A stretch of DNA of 64,000 bases from Hyposmocoma kahamanoa (GCF_003589595.1 NW_020655294.1:630096-694095), one strand, 5' to 3'; positions 32,420 to 44,997 are shown, counted from the stretch's first letter. Numbers and translations: made by a program. Notes: a model not told the origin generated them from the sequence alone.

Positions 32420-33135
32420 TTAAAATAATTTAGTGAGTAACAACGAAAATCTTAAAATTCGTAATAAATCACTGTTTGTCACCTGCCTGCCAAAGTAAAA
32501 AATTAATACAATACCAGTACACAATTAATTTTAATAAAAATCATTATTTGAAACTGTAATAACACAAAAAAACAACATCCGGCAAAATACTAATATGCAA
32601 GAAGTTACTGTAGTACATTTATAAACAACAGAGTTGGAAATTTTTCATTCCGGCGAGTCTATTAGTTATATAAATTATGGCGACCATTTTTTACTTCTTG
32701 AATACCGCTGAGACTTCGCTAACAAAACGTCGTGGCAAAATTATTAGGATAATGGAGTACATAAATAATTATTACCAGCCTCCGCAGGGCAATTATTAAC
32801 AAGTAAACAAGATAATATCATTTCCAAAACTATTAATATTTCTTAATATATTTTATTTGTATTTCTATTGTTATTTGTTTTTTATATATTTGTCTTTATA
32901 GCACTAAAATATTAAGATACTGCTTATGCGAGATCTGTTGAAATTAACGTAGGGTGTTGTGGCACGAGTTGCATACCAACTGTATCAAATTTCAATACAG
33001 CTGTTGGATCGACAGAGACGCAATTGTCACTTCGTTGTAAAGTCCGCTTGAATTTGTGATATAGTTTTTATACCCTGGTGGACATTAACAACAAGTCTTA
33101 TCCACAAACTTAAATTTGATAGTCGATGGAGCAAA
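32420..33135. other. AT-rich, no gene seen
   Basis: Nothing recognisable apart from AT-rich runs. Confidence 0.3.
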
Positions 33136-33139
33136 CTTG

Positions 33140-33320
33140 TTCTAGAGTGGCGACTACGTCAAGGTAGTGTAGAATGTCCTGCGACAAGATGGACGGACGA
33201 TCTGAGATAGGTGACCGGCAGCGGCTGGACGCACTGGAGGCACTGGGTTGGGAGAGTTAGAGTGTTCAGGGGGAGGCTTATGTCCAGCAGTGGATGCGTA
33301 TAAGCTGATGTAGTAGTGTT
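33140..33320 (+). pseudogene. LINE RT C-terminal fragment (RWTDDL type)
   Basis: ctgcgacaagatggacggac encodes the RWTDDL word that ends many RTE/CR1-type RTs, followed by pieces recognisable as W-x-R and a GEAYVQQW-like segment in shifting frames. Heavily decayed. Confidence 0.6.
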
Positions 33321-33340
33321 TTTTTTAAAGCCTCGAACAT

Positions 33341-33475
33341 AGACAACCACAAATTACAATTAAACTCACGAGAGAAATAAATGTAGGCCATATAAATATG
33401 TCTCCCGGCCCGGAAATCGAATCTAGGACTTCTGTGTGGCAGTCCAGCATGATAACCGTTAGGCCACGTAGGCAG
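33341..33475 (-). repeat. SINE family 1, copy
   Basis: agacaaccacaaattacaat to taggccacgtaggcag; head intact, distal body missing. Confidence 0.85.
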
Positions 33476-33584
33476 ATATACACGCCGGCTTCCTGCCAGC
33501 TAAACGACTAGTCAGCAACCGTAATGCAATCGCATCTACTGCAACTGAATTGCATTCTAATGGACTAAGACACCTTGTAGATTG

Positions 33585-33690
33585 GTTTACTTAACCTACT
33601 TTCACAGTTTATTGATACACGGATTTTTGCTTTGGGGTAATGGCGCTGATACTATGGTATCGTTGGCTTGCGAAAACGCACTGTTAGAGA
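33585..33690 (+). pseudogene. LINE RT fragment (HGFLLWGN)
   Basis: Frame reads TYFHSLLIHGFLLWGN, the word that follows the RT core in R1/Jockey-type proteins. It is closely similar to the fragment at 63930-64000. Confidence 0.6.
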
Positions 33691-33720
33691 AATTTGCAAT
33701 CCAAATTTTACACAACATCA

Positions 33721-33776
33721 CGTACGTTGATCTGATTCCAAAGTAAGTAACGAAAGTACTTGTGTTATGGAAATCG
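33721..33776 (-). repeat. SINE family 3, tail fragment
   Basis: tctgattccaaagtaagtaa and acttgtgttatgg match the reverse of the tail at 50985-51005. Confidence 0.6.
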
Positions 33777-33960
33777 GAATAGAATAGAATAGAATAGAAT
33801 AGAATAACGTTTATTGAATGATAGTGGTGAACATTAGATCTTATAAATAATTACAGAACTCACATATCTACCCGCTACGGGTGTACAATAATATAAAAGA
33901 TTACATTGAAATACATTATATTGAAAAATTAAAAAAAAACTAATCTCTCTGTTTTCTTAT
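33777..33960 (-). repeat. LINE 3' tail with (AATAG)n
   Basis: Five to six AATAG units then acgtttattgaatgatag, the reverse of the type of end seen at 50255-50300. Confidence 0.65.
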
Positions 33961-34325
33961 CCGACTTCAAAAAAAGGAGGAGGTTCTCAATTCGACTGTA
34001 TGTCTTTTTGTATGTATGTTACGCGATAACTCCGGTATGTGTGAACCGATTTTGATGATTCTTTTTTTGTTGTAGTGAACATCTACCTCTAAGGGTGGCT
34101 GTATACGTATAAAGATTCATTTTTATAAATAGCGCCTAAATTTTAGTATAAGGAGCAATTATTTTAATGGTTTATTTTGCTATTCTCCAATTCAAGGCGT
34201 TTTTCTCTTTTTATCATCTCCTATGTCAAGTCCCGTATAGTGGCGAACTAGGGGATATTTCAAAAAAACATGGCAAATACATAGATGTAATTCCAGGTAC
34301 TTCTGAGGTCGGTTTTTTTAGAACT
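33955..34325 (-). repeat. Dispersed repeat G, best copy
   Basis: tccgacttcaaaaaaaggag, caattcgactgtatgtc, tgaaccgattttgatgattc, ctctaagggtgg, and gaggtcggtttttttagaac at the end. Complementary ends (ccgacttc... / ...gaggtcgg) give it weak terminal inverted repeats. Confidence 0.75.
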
Positions 34326-34600
34326 CTGTACTGAGATTATTTGTATGTAAAATCGAGTTGCAATTGTGAAATTCGAAGACAAACTAAAGACATCATGTAA
34401 ACGATTGGAAAGCGGAGCTAAAATAAAGCTGAATATAACTTATTACATAACGAGGTTCATGATGACTGACGGAGTAAAGTGTCAATTCCAATAAGCAGTT
34501 ACTGAGACGTGTGACGTCCTGCACCAAAACACTATAAAAATCTCAGACCGTGGATAGGTGAGAATGGCGCAAATTCGAAGATTAATTATTTTTATGTTAC

Positions 34601-34818
34601 CGAGTGAGGGGACGAACAAGTCGTTGATAACAGTTGCAGTGCCACTTAGAGCTTAAATTATAAAGATCTGAGGCACACTGCCTCTACGCCCGTCACCCTG
34701 AGAAATAAGTTGACGAATCCCATTTGGCTGTAATTTCAACAGTCCTTCAAAACCAGAATGCAAAAACGCTCACTGGCAGAAATAGGTAAGGTGGCAGTCC
34801 AGTTCCCGGACGAACTGT
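34601..34818 (-). repeat. E repeat copy 9
   Basis: gtgaggggacgaacaagtcg to gttcccggacgaactgtc, with a deletion removing the acacgcc part. Confidence 0.8.
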
Positions 34819-35266
34819 CATATTTAGTAGGAATAGAGCATTCCTACTGAATATACCCAGCACTGGATGAAAATTGTTTTGTACATGATGATGACGACAT
34901 GATAGAGGATTTTATTTTGTTTAGCTGAAAAGGAAGATGCATTTGTGAGAGCCTCTGATCCATTTGAAGAATGAACAGTTGAAGAACGGAAAATGATTGC
35001 GTTGTTTAGCAATCGTTATCAAAGAGAAAGTTTCTACACGAATAAATCCATATTGGGCAATGTCCTTAGAGTCAATATTATGATCAATCCTGCTAACCGT
35101 CCACAAAGTGTCCTAACTTGTCTACTAGCTTGGAAATATAGTATACGTTTGGTTTGCAATATGCCATCTTTATTTTGTTGTGTACGAGATAACTTTTAGT
35201 CATCATAAAAGTAAAATACTTGTTTTTCTTTTTATATCAGTCAATAGTAAAATATTGAGGTATGTC

Positions 35267-35551
35267 CATTGTCTTACAATTATATGGACGTTGGGTCCGC
35301 GCTAAAAAGTGTGGGAACTTATGTGCGTTAAAATCGTATACAGAGCGTCATTCACGCTTTAGTCTTCGTTTGTTCGACTGACAGCGAAGCAAGCAAAATT
35401 AAACAGTACTGCGATGACATTACAATTTCAATTCAACGTTTTAGCTTTTTCATATTCCTTTACATGTCACTACGTTTAAATAGGTTGACTTGGGACATTT
35501 TTTTCGTGGTTTTTGTATTAGACCCGTCGTCCATTTATTTGTAAGTCAATG
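35267..35551 (+). mobile_element. hAT-type MITE, copy 2
   Basis: Left end has one change (CATTGTCTTAC). Target duplication GGTATGTC at 35259-35266 and 35552-35559 is perfect. Confidence 0.92.
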
Positions 35552-35799
35552 GGTATGTCGCCAAAAGTAACGCCGCACAAATTTTTGCGTCACACTTACA
35601 TGGGACAGTCACTTGTATGATGTAAAATTATAAAGTATTGGTCACATCGTCATTTAACATCGAGTTGTATTGTGGCTAAGCATATGCGTATTTCATATTA
35701 AAAAAGTTGTATTCAATCCTTTGAAGAAATTATTAATCTAACTAAAGTTTTTGCAAGTCGTATAATAAGAAAATATACTTAGTATAGTCATAGTCATTG

Positions 35800-35900
35800 A
35801 TCTATGATACGCCCCATTGATGAGTCCAGGTCTTCTTTGAGGGTTTAGACCGTAGTCCACCACGACGACCCAATTCAATCCAAGAAAACATCGACACGCA
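35800..35900 (-). repeat. LINE 3' end fragment
   Basis: Minus strand reads a GGLRSKPSKKTW-like end in one frame; in nucleotide terms (gtggtggactacggtct) it resembles the 3' end of a common lepidopteran LINE as I recall. Confidence 0.45.
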
Positions 35901-35964
35901 AATTTTAATTTTCAGGTTTTCCTTCAACGTTAGCAAATGTATAGCTACGTAAACTAGAAAATAA

Positions 35965-36045
35965 AGTAATAGATATATGCCGCTACAGGGACTCAAACCG
36001 CTTTCCTCTTGAAAAGCAACCGTGCCCATTAGGCTAGCACCGTAG
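35965..36045 (-). repeat. tRNA-derived SINE family 2 head
   Basis: On the minus strand TAGCCTAATGGG (A-box-like) and GGTTTGAGTCCC (B-box-like) at tRNA-like spacing. Confidence 0.6.
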
Positions 36046-36109
36046 TTAATATAGCAGCTTAACACAGAAGCAAAAAAAATTAGACATATTCTACCGTCTC
36101 TTCTTCTCA

Positions 36110-36530
36110 CTCTTTAGTATGGAGTCTTCTATTCACAGAGGATAGACTTACTGGATAATGATCAAATTTCAGTTGATGTTTATAAAATTTTAAAAATAAA
36201 TGTGACCCTTATCACCAACACAATAGAGTAAAATCTCACATTTTATAAAAGTAATTGACTGCGCGTACGGCATGGTGACGTGACGTTATCGACACGTTAT
36301 TCCACATCGTTTGTCTTCCATAGGCTACGCATTTTCTGCTACAGAAAATATGTCCAATATATTTGGGGAATACAGCTTTTCCGTATGGAACAGATTCTTC
36401 TTTCTAACGAACATTTTTCTGCAAATAGCGATACCCACTGCATTGAAAATGAAAGTACACTTACGGACATATTAGGTGAACGCTAAAATAAATTGAATAG
36501 TGACGATATCAACGTTCATTTTGAAATACA
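36110..36530. other. No gene seen
   Basis: Short frame 36280-36486 has no recognisable family. Confidence 0.3.
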
Positions 36531-36532
36531 AC

Positions 36533-36639
36533 AGGGCTAGCACGATAGGGCGCGACTTGACCTAGAGCGACATAAAGCGCGAGATACTGCTATTCTCGCA
36601 TAGAGATCTCTCTCTCTCGCGCCCTGTTGTGCTAGCCCT
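36533..36639. mobile_element. 107-bp MITE with ~22-bp TIRs
   Basis: Left AGGGCTAGCACGATAGGGCG and right arm (reverse complement AGGGCTAGCACAACAGGGCG) match except for two to three bases; a ctct run precedes the right arm. Possible hairpin when folded. Confidence 0.8.
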
Positions 36640-38010
36640 AATTTTTTTTTATGAAATTAGAACGTTTAATTTAAAAAAAGAATGTCTTTTAAGGTCTTTT
36701 GATTTCGATTATTTACATATCGAATCAATTACCGCCGACTTAGTGTAAGCGACAAAAAACAAATTTTACAGAAGGGAGTTTCTTTTTTAATGATTCTAAA
36801 TTTAATTTAATATGAATTTTGTATCCCATTTTTGGCACCTTTTTTGGCTTTTAAAAATGTCATATCTCTATGTTAGATTTTTGAGGATTTTTTTTAACAA
36901 AATTTACTTATGCGTTCTATTGAAATACCAAGTAAAAGGATAAAGTAAAATTCTAACGAAAAACGAAATATGCGAATTGAAAACAAGGGAATCTTAAAAT
37001 TAATCTCTCCCCAGACATCAAAGCGACGGTAATTTCTGTGTTTTAGCAAATTATAAATATCGGGTTTCACAGCACAAAAGGTAATGGTTTTTTAAAAATA
37101 GTTAAACAGTTCTTAATGCCCATTCAAGGTCAGCTTCGCCTCTTTGAAGATTGGCAGCTGTTTCGGCCAAAGACTTACCCTTACCGCCTTAACCTTGAAA
37201 AAGAAACGAATGAAATAAACAAGATGTTGTGTAGATGTAGTGTAGTTAGTGAGAACAATGATTGCAACAACAATTTAAGGTAATGATAATAATAATTATA
37301 GAGTTTTTTTTAAATGAGACTGTATGGAGAAATCGGAAACCATAGGAGATAAAAAGAAACAGTCTTAGGAGCTTTAATATTAAGTCTTTTTTTTGTGAAA
37401 ACAATTTTTTTGGTCAAGCTCGAGTTGTCCATAAAAATTAATAAAATTCATCAAATATTTTTTTAATGCTGATCGACTCAGTTTCATGAAGGGATCATTT
37501 CATTGTACGATACGAAAAAATAGAGACAACAGAAGTTGGTCAAATTTCATAAAATATTTTTTCATACATAATGAATAAAATTGACTAATTTTTTAAATGC
37601 TTATAAGGACTTATAAGGATGACTTCATTGTATCTGAAGAAAAAAGTTGGGACAGCAGAAGTCGATCAAATAAAAACTTTAATTTAGTTTAAAATTTTAA
37701 TTTAGTTTAAATAAATATTTTTAATTAAAATTACCTTTTTAATTCCCTACATATACATAACAATATATATTCAACGCTGTCAGCGAAAATGTCAATGTGA
37801 TCACACTGAGTGAGTATGTCCCATATCACCTTAAAGTGTAAACAGGTACCAGCACATCCACCTTAGACATTATTATGATATCTACCTTATGATGGAACGC
37901 GGCAATTTAATGAGGCAGATGAAGCATCCTTCCCCTACGACAACACAAAGTTTCTCACTTCACCGTGCCCTCAACAAAAAGCGAATGATACAACTATGGA
38001 CAATATAGTA
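36640..38010. other. AT-rich region, no gene seen
   Basis: Long A/T runs; 37440-37720 repeats phrases such as cattgta...gacagcagaagt twice (~37500 and ~37640), a diverged ~125-bp direct repeat. No coding sequence supported. Confidence 0.35.
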
Positions 38011-38012
38011 TA

Positions 38013-38110
38013 GAAGCAGCAGAGCTCCTTGCAACAGAATTCGTCCAGGGAAGTACTGCCACCTTACCTGTTTCTACCGCCATGCATTAATGTGAACATT
38101 CATTACGTTT
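38013..38110 (+). repeat. E repeat copy 10, 5' part only
   Basis: agcagcagagctccttgc, gtccagggaagtactgcc; cut off after the cattac block. Confidence 0.7.
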
Positions 38111-38139
38111 TTGACACTTTTATTTAACAAACTTTCGTT

Positions 38140-38258
38140 AATTCCACAAAGTACTATCCTCCAAGAACACTCTCTGGATATCGGTTACCGCGTCGCGATC
38201 ACAGGATAACATCCTGTATAAAAGAGTTGCTATTCTGTCCTTACAACAGACACCTATT
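38140..38258 (+). repeat. Companion segment upstream of E repeat, second copy
   Basis: ctccaagaacactctctgg, atcggttaccgcg and gctattctgtccttacaaca match 5845-5920. Confidence 0.6.
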
Positions 38259-38261
38259 ATT

Positions 38262-38515
38262 TAGTAGCAGTAGAGCTCCTTGGGAAAGAATTCGTCCAGG
38301 GAAGTACTGCCGCCAAGCAGCAATGTCAGCATTACTGTGTTCCAGTTTTGAAGAGTACGGGTGCTGGTAAAATTACAGACACTTGTCCACTTATGTCTTA
38401 GGGTGACGGGCGCAGTGGCAGTGCAGTAAAGACCTTTGCGATTTAAAGATCCGAGTGACACTGCAAGTTTTAGGAATAGGCGTGTCGCTTACCGACAAGG
38501 TGCACGATTGGTTCA
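38262..38515 (+). repeat. E repeat copy 11
   Basis: From tagtagcagtagagctcc to gtgcacgattggttc; a few deletions. It sits 150 bases after copy 10. Confidence 0.8.
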
Positions 38516-38659
38516 CAAGGAAAACGTCGCGATGAAACCTGTAGATATCTCGAAGATTGTTTACAACCTTTGAAAAACGTGTGAAGTCGAACGGTTACTA
38601 TCCTGGTCGGACACGCACGTTTTTTATTATATAAAGGCAGAACTGTAAAAATAGGCACA

Positions 38660-39455
38660 ATAAAGGAGAGGACTATACCCAGCTGTGTGTTGATGTTGGC
38701 TGACTATGATAAACTAACATCAGGCTATCGAGTTGCTGGGTTTTCGACCTGTACATATGTATGGTTGTTGGTCATTCCTCCAGATAAACAAGAACAATCT
38801 GCATTCATTGGGAAATATATTTGTTTAATTTGTTATATTTGTACCTAATTCCTTTAAGGTACCCGATGAGTGAAGAAACAGACTTTGATAGCAAAAAACC
38901 TTTATCAACCTATTCATACGACCCTCTGCTGTATACGGATCTCCTTTCGCGAGGAGGATTTCACACGCTTTTCGATGGTTGTGAAACTCCTTCGACGTAT
39001 AGGTTTCATCATGGTGTATTTTTTTTCATCGAAGAGCTCATGGTAAATTTCAACTTAAATTGGCGAGCCCATATTCGATGTCATGTCGTGTGAGGTCAAA
39101 CACAATTAGGCTACCGTTGTATTTGAATACACAAAGATTTGCAGCAAACGTATAAACAAATGCCCTAAAAATAACAACTGTAATCCAATAGTAGACTCCA
39201 CATTAACTACATTAAGTCGTAGTTCTCTCGCCTCACCACATTCGCACACTATACGAGTACATACCATACACCCCAAACGTACAAGTCTTACACATCTAAT
39301 CAGTAACACATGCACCTAATAAACACTCATTTATTCAGTCATTCTCACACTTTTCACGTCGTGAGTTTATTTAGTGTAAGCTTTAAGAAGGTTTAAATAC
39401 TAAGTTTAGTTTTTTAGTAGGTACTTTTATTATAAATCAGGAATATTTCATTAAC
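38660..39455. other. Unassigned; one 90-codon frame
   Basis: The plus-strand frame 38821-39093 (contains MSEETDFDSKKPLSTYSYDP) has a more protein-like composition than neighbouring chance frames, but no family match or splice context that I can defend. Confidence 0.3.
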
Positions 39456-39456
39456 T

Positions 39457-39530
39457 AGTGGAGTAATTTCACAAAAAATAATTGAATATCAATTCAATAA
39501 AAATTTCATTAATATTTCACTAACTTTTGT
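39457..39530 (+). repeat. Short dispersed repeat, copy 1
   Basis: actagtggagtaatttcaca and atatcaattcaataaaaatt recur at 48222-48275. Confidence 0.7.
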
Positions 39531-39549
39531 AAATTTTTATCCTTTGTCA

Positions 39550-39830
39550 CAACTTGAGTGCTCCGCCGGGCCCCGGTAGAAGGGGCAGACCCAAGAAGTG
39601 CTGGCTTGACGTCGCCAAGGGTGATATGCGTGCCAATGGTCTCACCACTAAGGATGCCGAAGACCGTGCAAAGTGGAGGAGAAAAAGTAGGAAAGCGGAC
39701 TCCGGGCTCCGCAGCAACACTGCTGAGGACGCAACCAGGACAACGCTCAGATGAGAGAGACAACTTGAGTGCCACAACCACATTGCTCAACTGCAGAGTG
39801 GAAGCCTGGTGACCCGTAATTCGGGTTTTT
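39550..39830 (+). pseudogene. LINE ORF2 C-terminal fragment
   Basis: Frame 39554-39754 reads GRRGRPKKCWLDVAKGDMRA, then DAEDRAKWRRK and ADSG, the C-terminal pattern of RTE/Jockey-type RTs (R-P-K-x-W-x-D...D-x-R-x-K-W). Upstream RT is missing; the 3' end is not clear. Confidence 0.75.
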
Positions 39831-40238
39831 CTATACCTATCTCGGGCACCAGTATCTCACAAAACAGTCTGACCAATTTTTTGATTTATATTAACCTGAT
39901 GTCCCCTACTCTAAAGCCTGTTTTGTGATTGAGAAATAAAACATCATTTCATTAAAAAAATGGCTTAACACACCTAACCTTGAAATCAAGAAAGATAACT
40001 CATCTTATACAGTCTCATCCTCATGAAAAAACACATTTAAATCTAAATAAAGTTAAAATTACTTAACACATTCAAAAAGTACCCAATATACATATGTTTG
40101 GCATAACCATAGACCTACATTTGAATTAGAAAGCTCATAATTATTGACAAAATTAAGAAAAACATGTCCAAATTTGTCTATGCCCTGAGCGTCCTAAAAA
40201 CTAATACGCATGAAATTTGTGCTTTATCTGCATATTAC

Positions 40239-40491
40239 GCGTATGTGTAAGCATTATTACGCTACGGAATTATTCTCTGGTGGCACAGTACAGATGCGCA
40301 TGAGTTGTTAATCCTACAAAAAAAGTCTCCGTATTATTGTAAATATCGATCAAAGAGAAAGTTGTAGACCACACTACATTAAAGAGAACATGTTGACCCT
40401 CATATCGCTTTACATCATGGAAATAGCATTGTTTGTCCGTAATCTATCAACATATTTTGAACTGAATAAAAATCCTCGTCGCCGTCAATAA
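40239..40491 (+). pseudogene. LINE RT post-core fragment with one indel
   Basis: One frame reads YGIILWWHSTDAHELLILQK up to an A run at about 40318-40324; the next frame then reads SLRIIVNIDQRESCRPHYIK and LTLISLYIMEIALFVRN to TAA 40489-40491. The pair is the post-core region of R1/Jockey-type RTs, split by a one-base length change in the A run. The rest of the element is not found nearby. Confidence 0.75.
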
Positions 40492-40499
40492 TATGATTG

Positions 40500-41785
40500 C
40501 ATGCAGGTTAACTTGACTATAAAATAAAATCCTAGGACCTCTTTCTTCCCATTACAGCCATGGTCGGTAATGAGAAGAAAAAAGATCCGAGAGTTTTATT
40601 TAGTCAATATATACTGAAGACATGCTACTAAAACTAAAATATCAGATTTTAGAGTATTCGTCAGTGCGTTTTTACACGCTAATGCTCTAAACCATAACTG
40701 TTAAGGTTCTAGTAATTCTTTTCTCACATAATCCAAGAAAAATGTGTAAAAATCGTCTTACAACCCACCCATTCCCGCAATCATATTTCACATACCTCTC
40801 AGCACGTGACAGATGGATACTATATATACGTAATATATAAATATATAAGTAAACATTGTGGGAAAATACGCCAAGCATAAGCTTTTAGTGTCACTAGAGC
40901 TATGTACAGGGTTTTACACTTAACTGTGCGGTTAAATATATATTGTATGTATATTTACAGGTACGAACAGGTAGATAAATCTGTTAACGAACCACGGTGT
41001 GTTACAGAAATCTTTTTTCGGACATTGACTATTTATTACAAAAGCTTATAAAGATTTCATGTTTCAAAATATTAGAGCTGTAGTTTTTTGTGGTAAAAAA
41101 ATATATATTTTTTAAATTGCCATTCATTTTACCCGGATAGAGTGAAAAAGAAAATATTATTAAAATTTTTGTTTTTTATTGTATTTATTTTACGGCAAAA
41201 CTACAGATCGATATCTCCAATAAACACTACGCCATCTCTTTTTGTTGATCATTTTCTGTTATTTTTGTGAACAGCCAAGTTTTTTAATAACATTATGCTC
41301 CCAAGTATATAGGGTGGCCGCAGTGGAGGTAAAGTAAAAACGAGATAATATATAGATAATAATTATATTTAATTAAACTTCCACAATAGATATCTTAATT
41401 AAAGGAATATAAACTACGTCCGAAGTATTGGGCCGAAAAATACTCTTAAAAAAAATAATCTTAACTTAATTTTGTCTACGTCTGATGTTAGGAACGTTGG
41501 GCCGAGAAGTGACTTATAATAAATACGTCAAATAACAATTTTGTCAGCGGTCACGTTGTAATGCACGGGGCGCATGTACTGCTGCGAATGCAAGTGCGTT
41601 GACCTGATGTTACAGGTATTCACATATCTAAATACATAATATCCCCGAATTATGTGAACAAAAAAAATAAAGAAACAAAAAACACAATTCGAAAAAAAAA
41701 ACGAATTTTGTAAAAAAAAATTAAAGAAACAGAAAAACAAAATAAAAACAGAACAGGTCAAGGGATTAAGTTGGTGTAGTATTCA
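40500..41785. other. AT-rich, no gene seen
   Basis: Long A runs at 41660-41750; nothing recognisable. Confidence 0.3.
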
Positions 41786-41790
41786 TTATA

Positions 41791-42088
41791 ATATCAAGTG
41801 ACGGGACGAACAAGTCGTGCGCCTGATGGTAAGCTACACGCCTATCCATAACAGTAGTTGCAGTGCCACTCAGAGCTTCAAATCGCAAAGATCTGAGGTG
41901 AACTGCCATTGCGCCGGTCACCCTGAGACTTAAGTTAACAAGTCCCACGTGCCTGTAATTTCACCAGCACCCTTACCCTTCAAAACCGGAACACAGTAAT
42001 GGTGACATTACGGCTTGGCGGCAGAAATAGGTAAGGTAGCACTGCTCCCCTGGACGAACTCTATCACAAGGAGATCGACTGCTACTAA
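41791..42088 (-). repeat. E repeat copy 12, near full length
   Basis: atatcaagtgacgggacgaa to aaggagatcgactgctact; one of the best preserved reverse copies. Confidence 0.88.
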
Positions 42089-42109
42089 ATAAAACTAATA
42101 GAGATAAAC

Positions 42110-42535
42110 CACTTGTTACACTACCCCTTTTTTTGTCACTGGGAAATGCGTTACGCATACCGACTTGGGGGAGAATCGAGCGGTTATGTAGGACTCCCGG
42201 GTGGTAGGCCCGTATACCCACTAAAACCAAGTGGTTAACTCTACCGCCATAGAGAGACGGCCCAAAATCCGCATGAGCATACTACTGGGACGTCCCGACG
42301 AATGGCCCTCTTGGAGCGAGCCCAGTCCTTTGGAGGGTGCCCTAGACACTCTTAGGCTCGATGAAGGGGGTCCCCTGACTCTAAACTACGGCGGGCGGAG
42401 AAGGCGGGTGTACTGCTTCCTTCGTTTCCGTGCGTCTACGAAGCGAGTCAAAGAGGGGCTCGTCCTCTCCGAAGCGCTCCGAAACTACGCTCCCGCATAT
42501 ATTACACTACCCTACTTCAAGGGACCCTAAGTCTA
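42110..42535. other. GC-rich block of unknown origin
   Basis: Markedly GC-rich against its flanks. The words acactaccc open (42119) and close (42504) it. A plus-strand frame of 99 codons (42231-42530) contains SILLGRPDEWPSWSEPSPLE and is Arg/Leu/Pro-rich, without recognised domain. It could be a fragment of a mobile element or of an exon. Confidence 0.4.
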
Positions 42536-42539
42536 ATTA

Positions 42540-43505
42540 GGTAGTGGTGAAAAAAAAGTCAAGGTCACTAATTTTTAATTTCATTAAAAATAATTATTAA
42601 TTTTTAGAGTCATAAATAGGGACCAAGACCACCTTTGATTCAGGGTACTTGAAATTGGGTAGTATAATAATTTAATTTACGTATAAGTCGCCCTAATTTG
42701 GGACCGTAAGGCTGCCTTCCCAACAGCCATGTACGACGTAGCAAGGCAAAAAGTCCACCAATAGAATGACTTCATTTAGCCTCACTTAGCGCAGCTATGG
42801 TGGAAAAGGGTTAGCGGAGTTATGTATTTGTCCATACACAATAGTGAGATATGTGTGCGGTGAATGTGTGCGAGAAATACGGGCGAGGAATGTGTGCAAA
42901 AGGGTGTCGCAAACTCCAGTATGACACTTACTTACACTGACACATTTCCACCGCTCACCCCACCACATCGTACCCCGCCCTCCCGAAAAGAGTCACATCT
43001 TCTCACCGCCTCGCTACCTCGCACATCTCTAACTCCCTAATTCTTATAACACATCCCTATGCTAGAGTTTAGGATCCCTTTAAATAAGTTGTGTAATAAG
43101 CGTCTGACAAACTAAAAATATTCTATAGAACTTTGACACTTTATAAATCTGACATCTAATTATAATTGTACACATTGTACACGAATTATTTATATCATAA
43201 CGTAGTGGTATCGCTTCCCAGATTTTTGGGAAATCTTTCTAAATTCAAACTTCTGTGTCTGTGTAACTAAAAGGCGTAATAATTAAATTAGGATATTAAA
43301 GTAGAAAGAAAAAAGAAAGTTCAAAATCATTTAAAAGATATATCAAGCGTAAATTGAAAATCAAAGCATTCAAAGCAAACAAACAAATAGAAACAGATTA
43401 AATTTACCTTGAACAAACAATTTGTTTTGTACCCGATAAGCAAGTGAATGGAATAGAAAAATATAAATGTTTTTTTTTTAAATGTTGTGAAAAATGGTGG
43501 TACCC
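42540..43505. other. No gene seen
   Basis: 42690-43040 is GC-richer with gtgtgcg words; the remainder is AT-rich. Nothing supportable. Confidence 0.3.
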
Positions 43506-43507
43506 GA

Positions 43508-43728
43508 CACGCCGATCCATAACAGTTACAGTGCCACTCAGAGCTTTACATCGCAAAAGATCTTAAAGGCACAGCCACGGGGCCGTCACCCTGAGACATA
43601 ACTTGACAAGTCCCATGTGCCAAACCGGAATGCAATAATGCTTATATTACTGCTTGGCGGCAGAAACAGGTATGGTGATAGTACTTTCCCGGTCGAACTC
43701 TTTTACAATTCGCTCCACTGTTACTAAT
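43508..43728 (-). repeat. E repeat copy 13
   Basis: acacgccgatccataacagt to ctttcccggtcgaactctt; lacks the cccgtcac end. Confidence 0.8.
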
Positions 43729-43729
43729 A

Positions 43730-44230
43730 AATAAATGTAATCAAACGTATACGAATTTACGAAAAAAAAAAGAACCATTTTCAAATACCCCCCAAACAAT
43801 AGTAATGGACAAATAATAGCGCACTAAACAACAACAGCAAATCGATTGAGTAAAAACTAGTTGCAAACGAATAGCTGTTCAAATCTTCAGATACAATTTC
43901 GTTCGGAAATATATTTACACAATATCGAAGGCTTTACAAAATACAACGGCAAATACTGTCCGTTTTTCGAGCCGGTATACACTTTTATAACTCTATGCTT
44001 GCTTTGATAGTAAAATATTCGATTCAAAATTTAGAAATGGAGAAAATTATTCAAACGATTTTGGACGAATTTAACTCGCTTGTTTGCCATAAAATACTGG
44101 ACTACACATACTTGCATAAGATTCTTCATGGCGAGATTGACTCTTCTTACATTTCAAGTGAAATAAATATCTGCTAGGCGTCCCCCTAAACCTAGCAAAA
44201 CGTTTTACTTGCGAATGTATAACACTTACA
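43730..44230. other. AT-rich, no gene seen
   Basis: Nothing recognisable. Confidence 0.3.
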
Positions 44231-44234
44231 TTAA

Positions 44235-44871
44235 GCGATTAACACACTGCACCGCATCACGCGACGGTGCGCGGGATGCGGAATCACTCGCGCGGCGGCG
44301 GAAACGCGGATCTGCGGCAACGCGGGGGTAGCGGTCCAGCGGTCCCGCGCCACTTAAAGCACTCACTTCGTAGTTGATCGCCGTAGTGATTGTACATGTA
44401 GGTGAGATCCTTCTTTGATAAGAATGGTTAATAATACAAAACTTATTCAGGACGCTGCAGTTGTACTGTCTACTTGGTTTTTGTTACATCCCTTTTTACG
44501 AACCAGATCGATAAATGGATCATTTCAACTTCATTAAAAAGATTTAGAATATATGAAAATAATTTTTGCAACTACTTACGTACGTCAACTGAATCCTTTG
44601 GTTATTCGTTAGAGAAAATCCAAACGACAATTACTGGAATAGACACAAATTGATAAAAGATCTGCGCGGTAGTGCGGAGTGCAGTATGCCATGGCCTGCG
44701 GTTCAAAAACCGTGCATTCCACAACCGCGCGTATCGCGCTCCCGCGCGGAGAAGCGTTGTCAGTGTCTTGGACGCCGCGTGTTTTCCATACAAACTGAGG
44801 TACTTCAGTACAACGTTGAAAAACGCAGTTTTAACCTCCATCGCGGGGCGCGGTGCAGTATGTCAATCGCC
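44235..44871. mobile_element. ~640-bp GC-ended TIR element
   Basis: Left end GCGATTAACACACTGCACCG and right end (reverse complement GCGATTGACATACTGCACCG) pair over about 30 bases with five mismatches. Both ends are GC-rich with cgcg words while the middle is AT-rich. No transposase frame. No clear target duplication. Likely a MITE. Confidence 0.65.
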
Positions 44872-44997
44872 TTACACTTCCTTTTTAATCCCCTGATAAG
44901 ATTGTGTCGGCTTTACAACGAGATACATATGAAAAACTATGGTTTGGATATTTTTAACTCAAGATTCAGAATATTCAAAGGGTTAGTTATTCATCTA

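Noticed and set aside
38821..39093. 90-codon frame with protein-like composition
   Set aside because: No family match, no convincing splice sites, no second exon; kept only as a note on the region.
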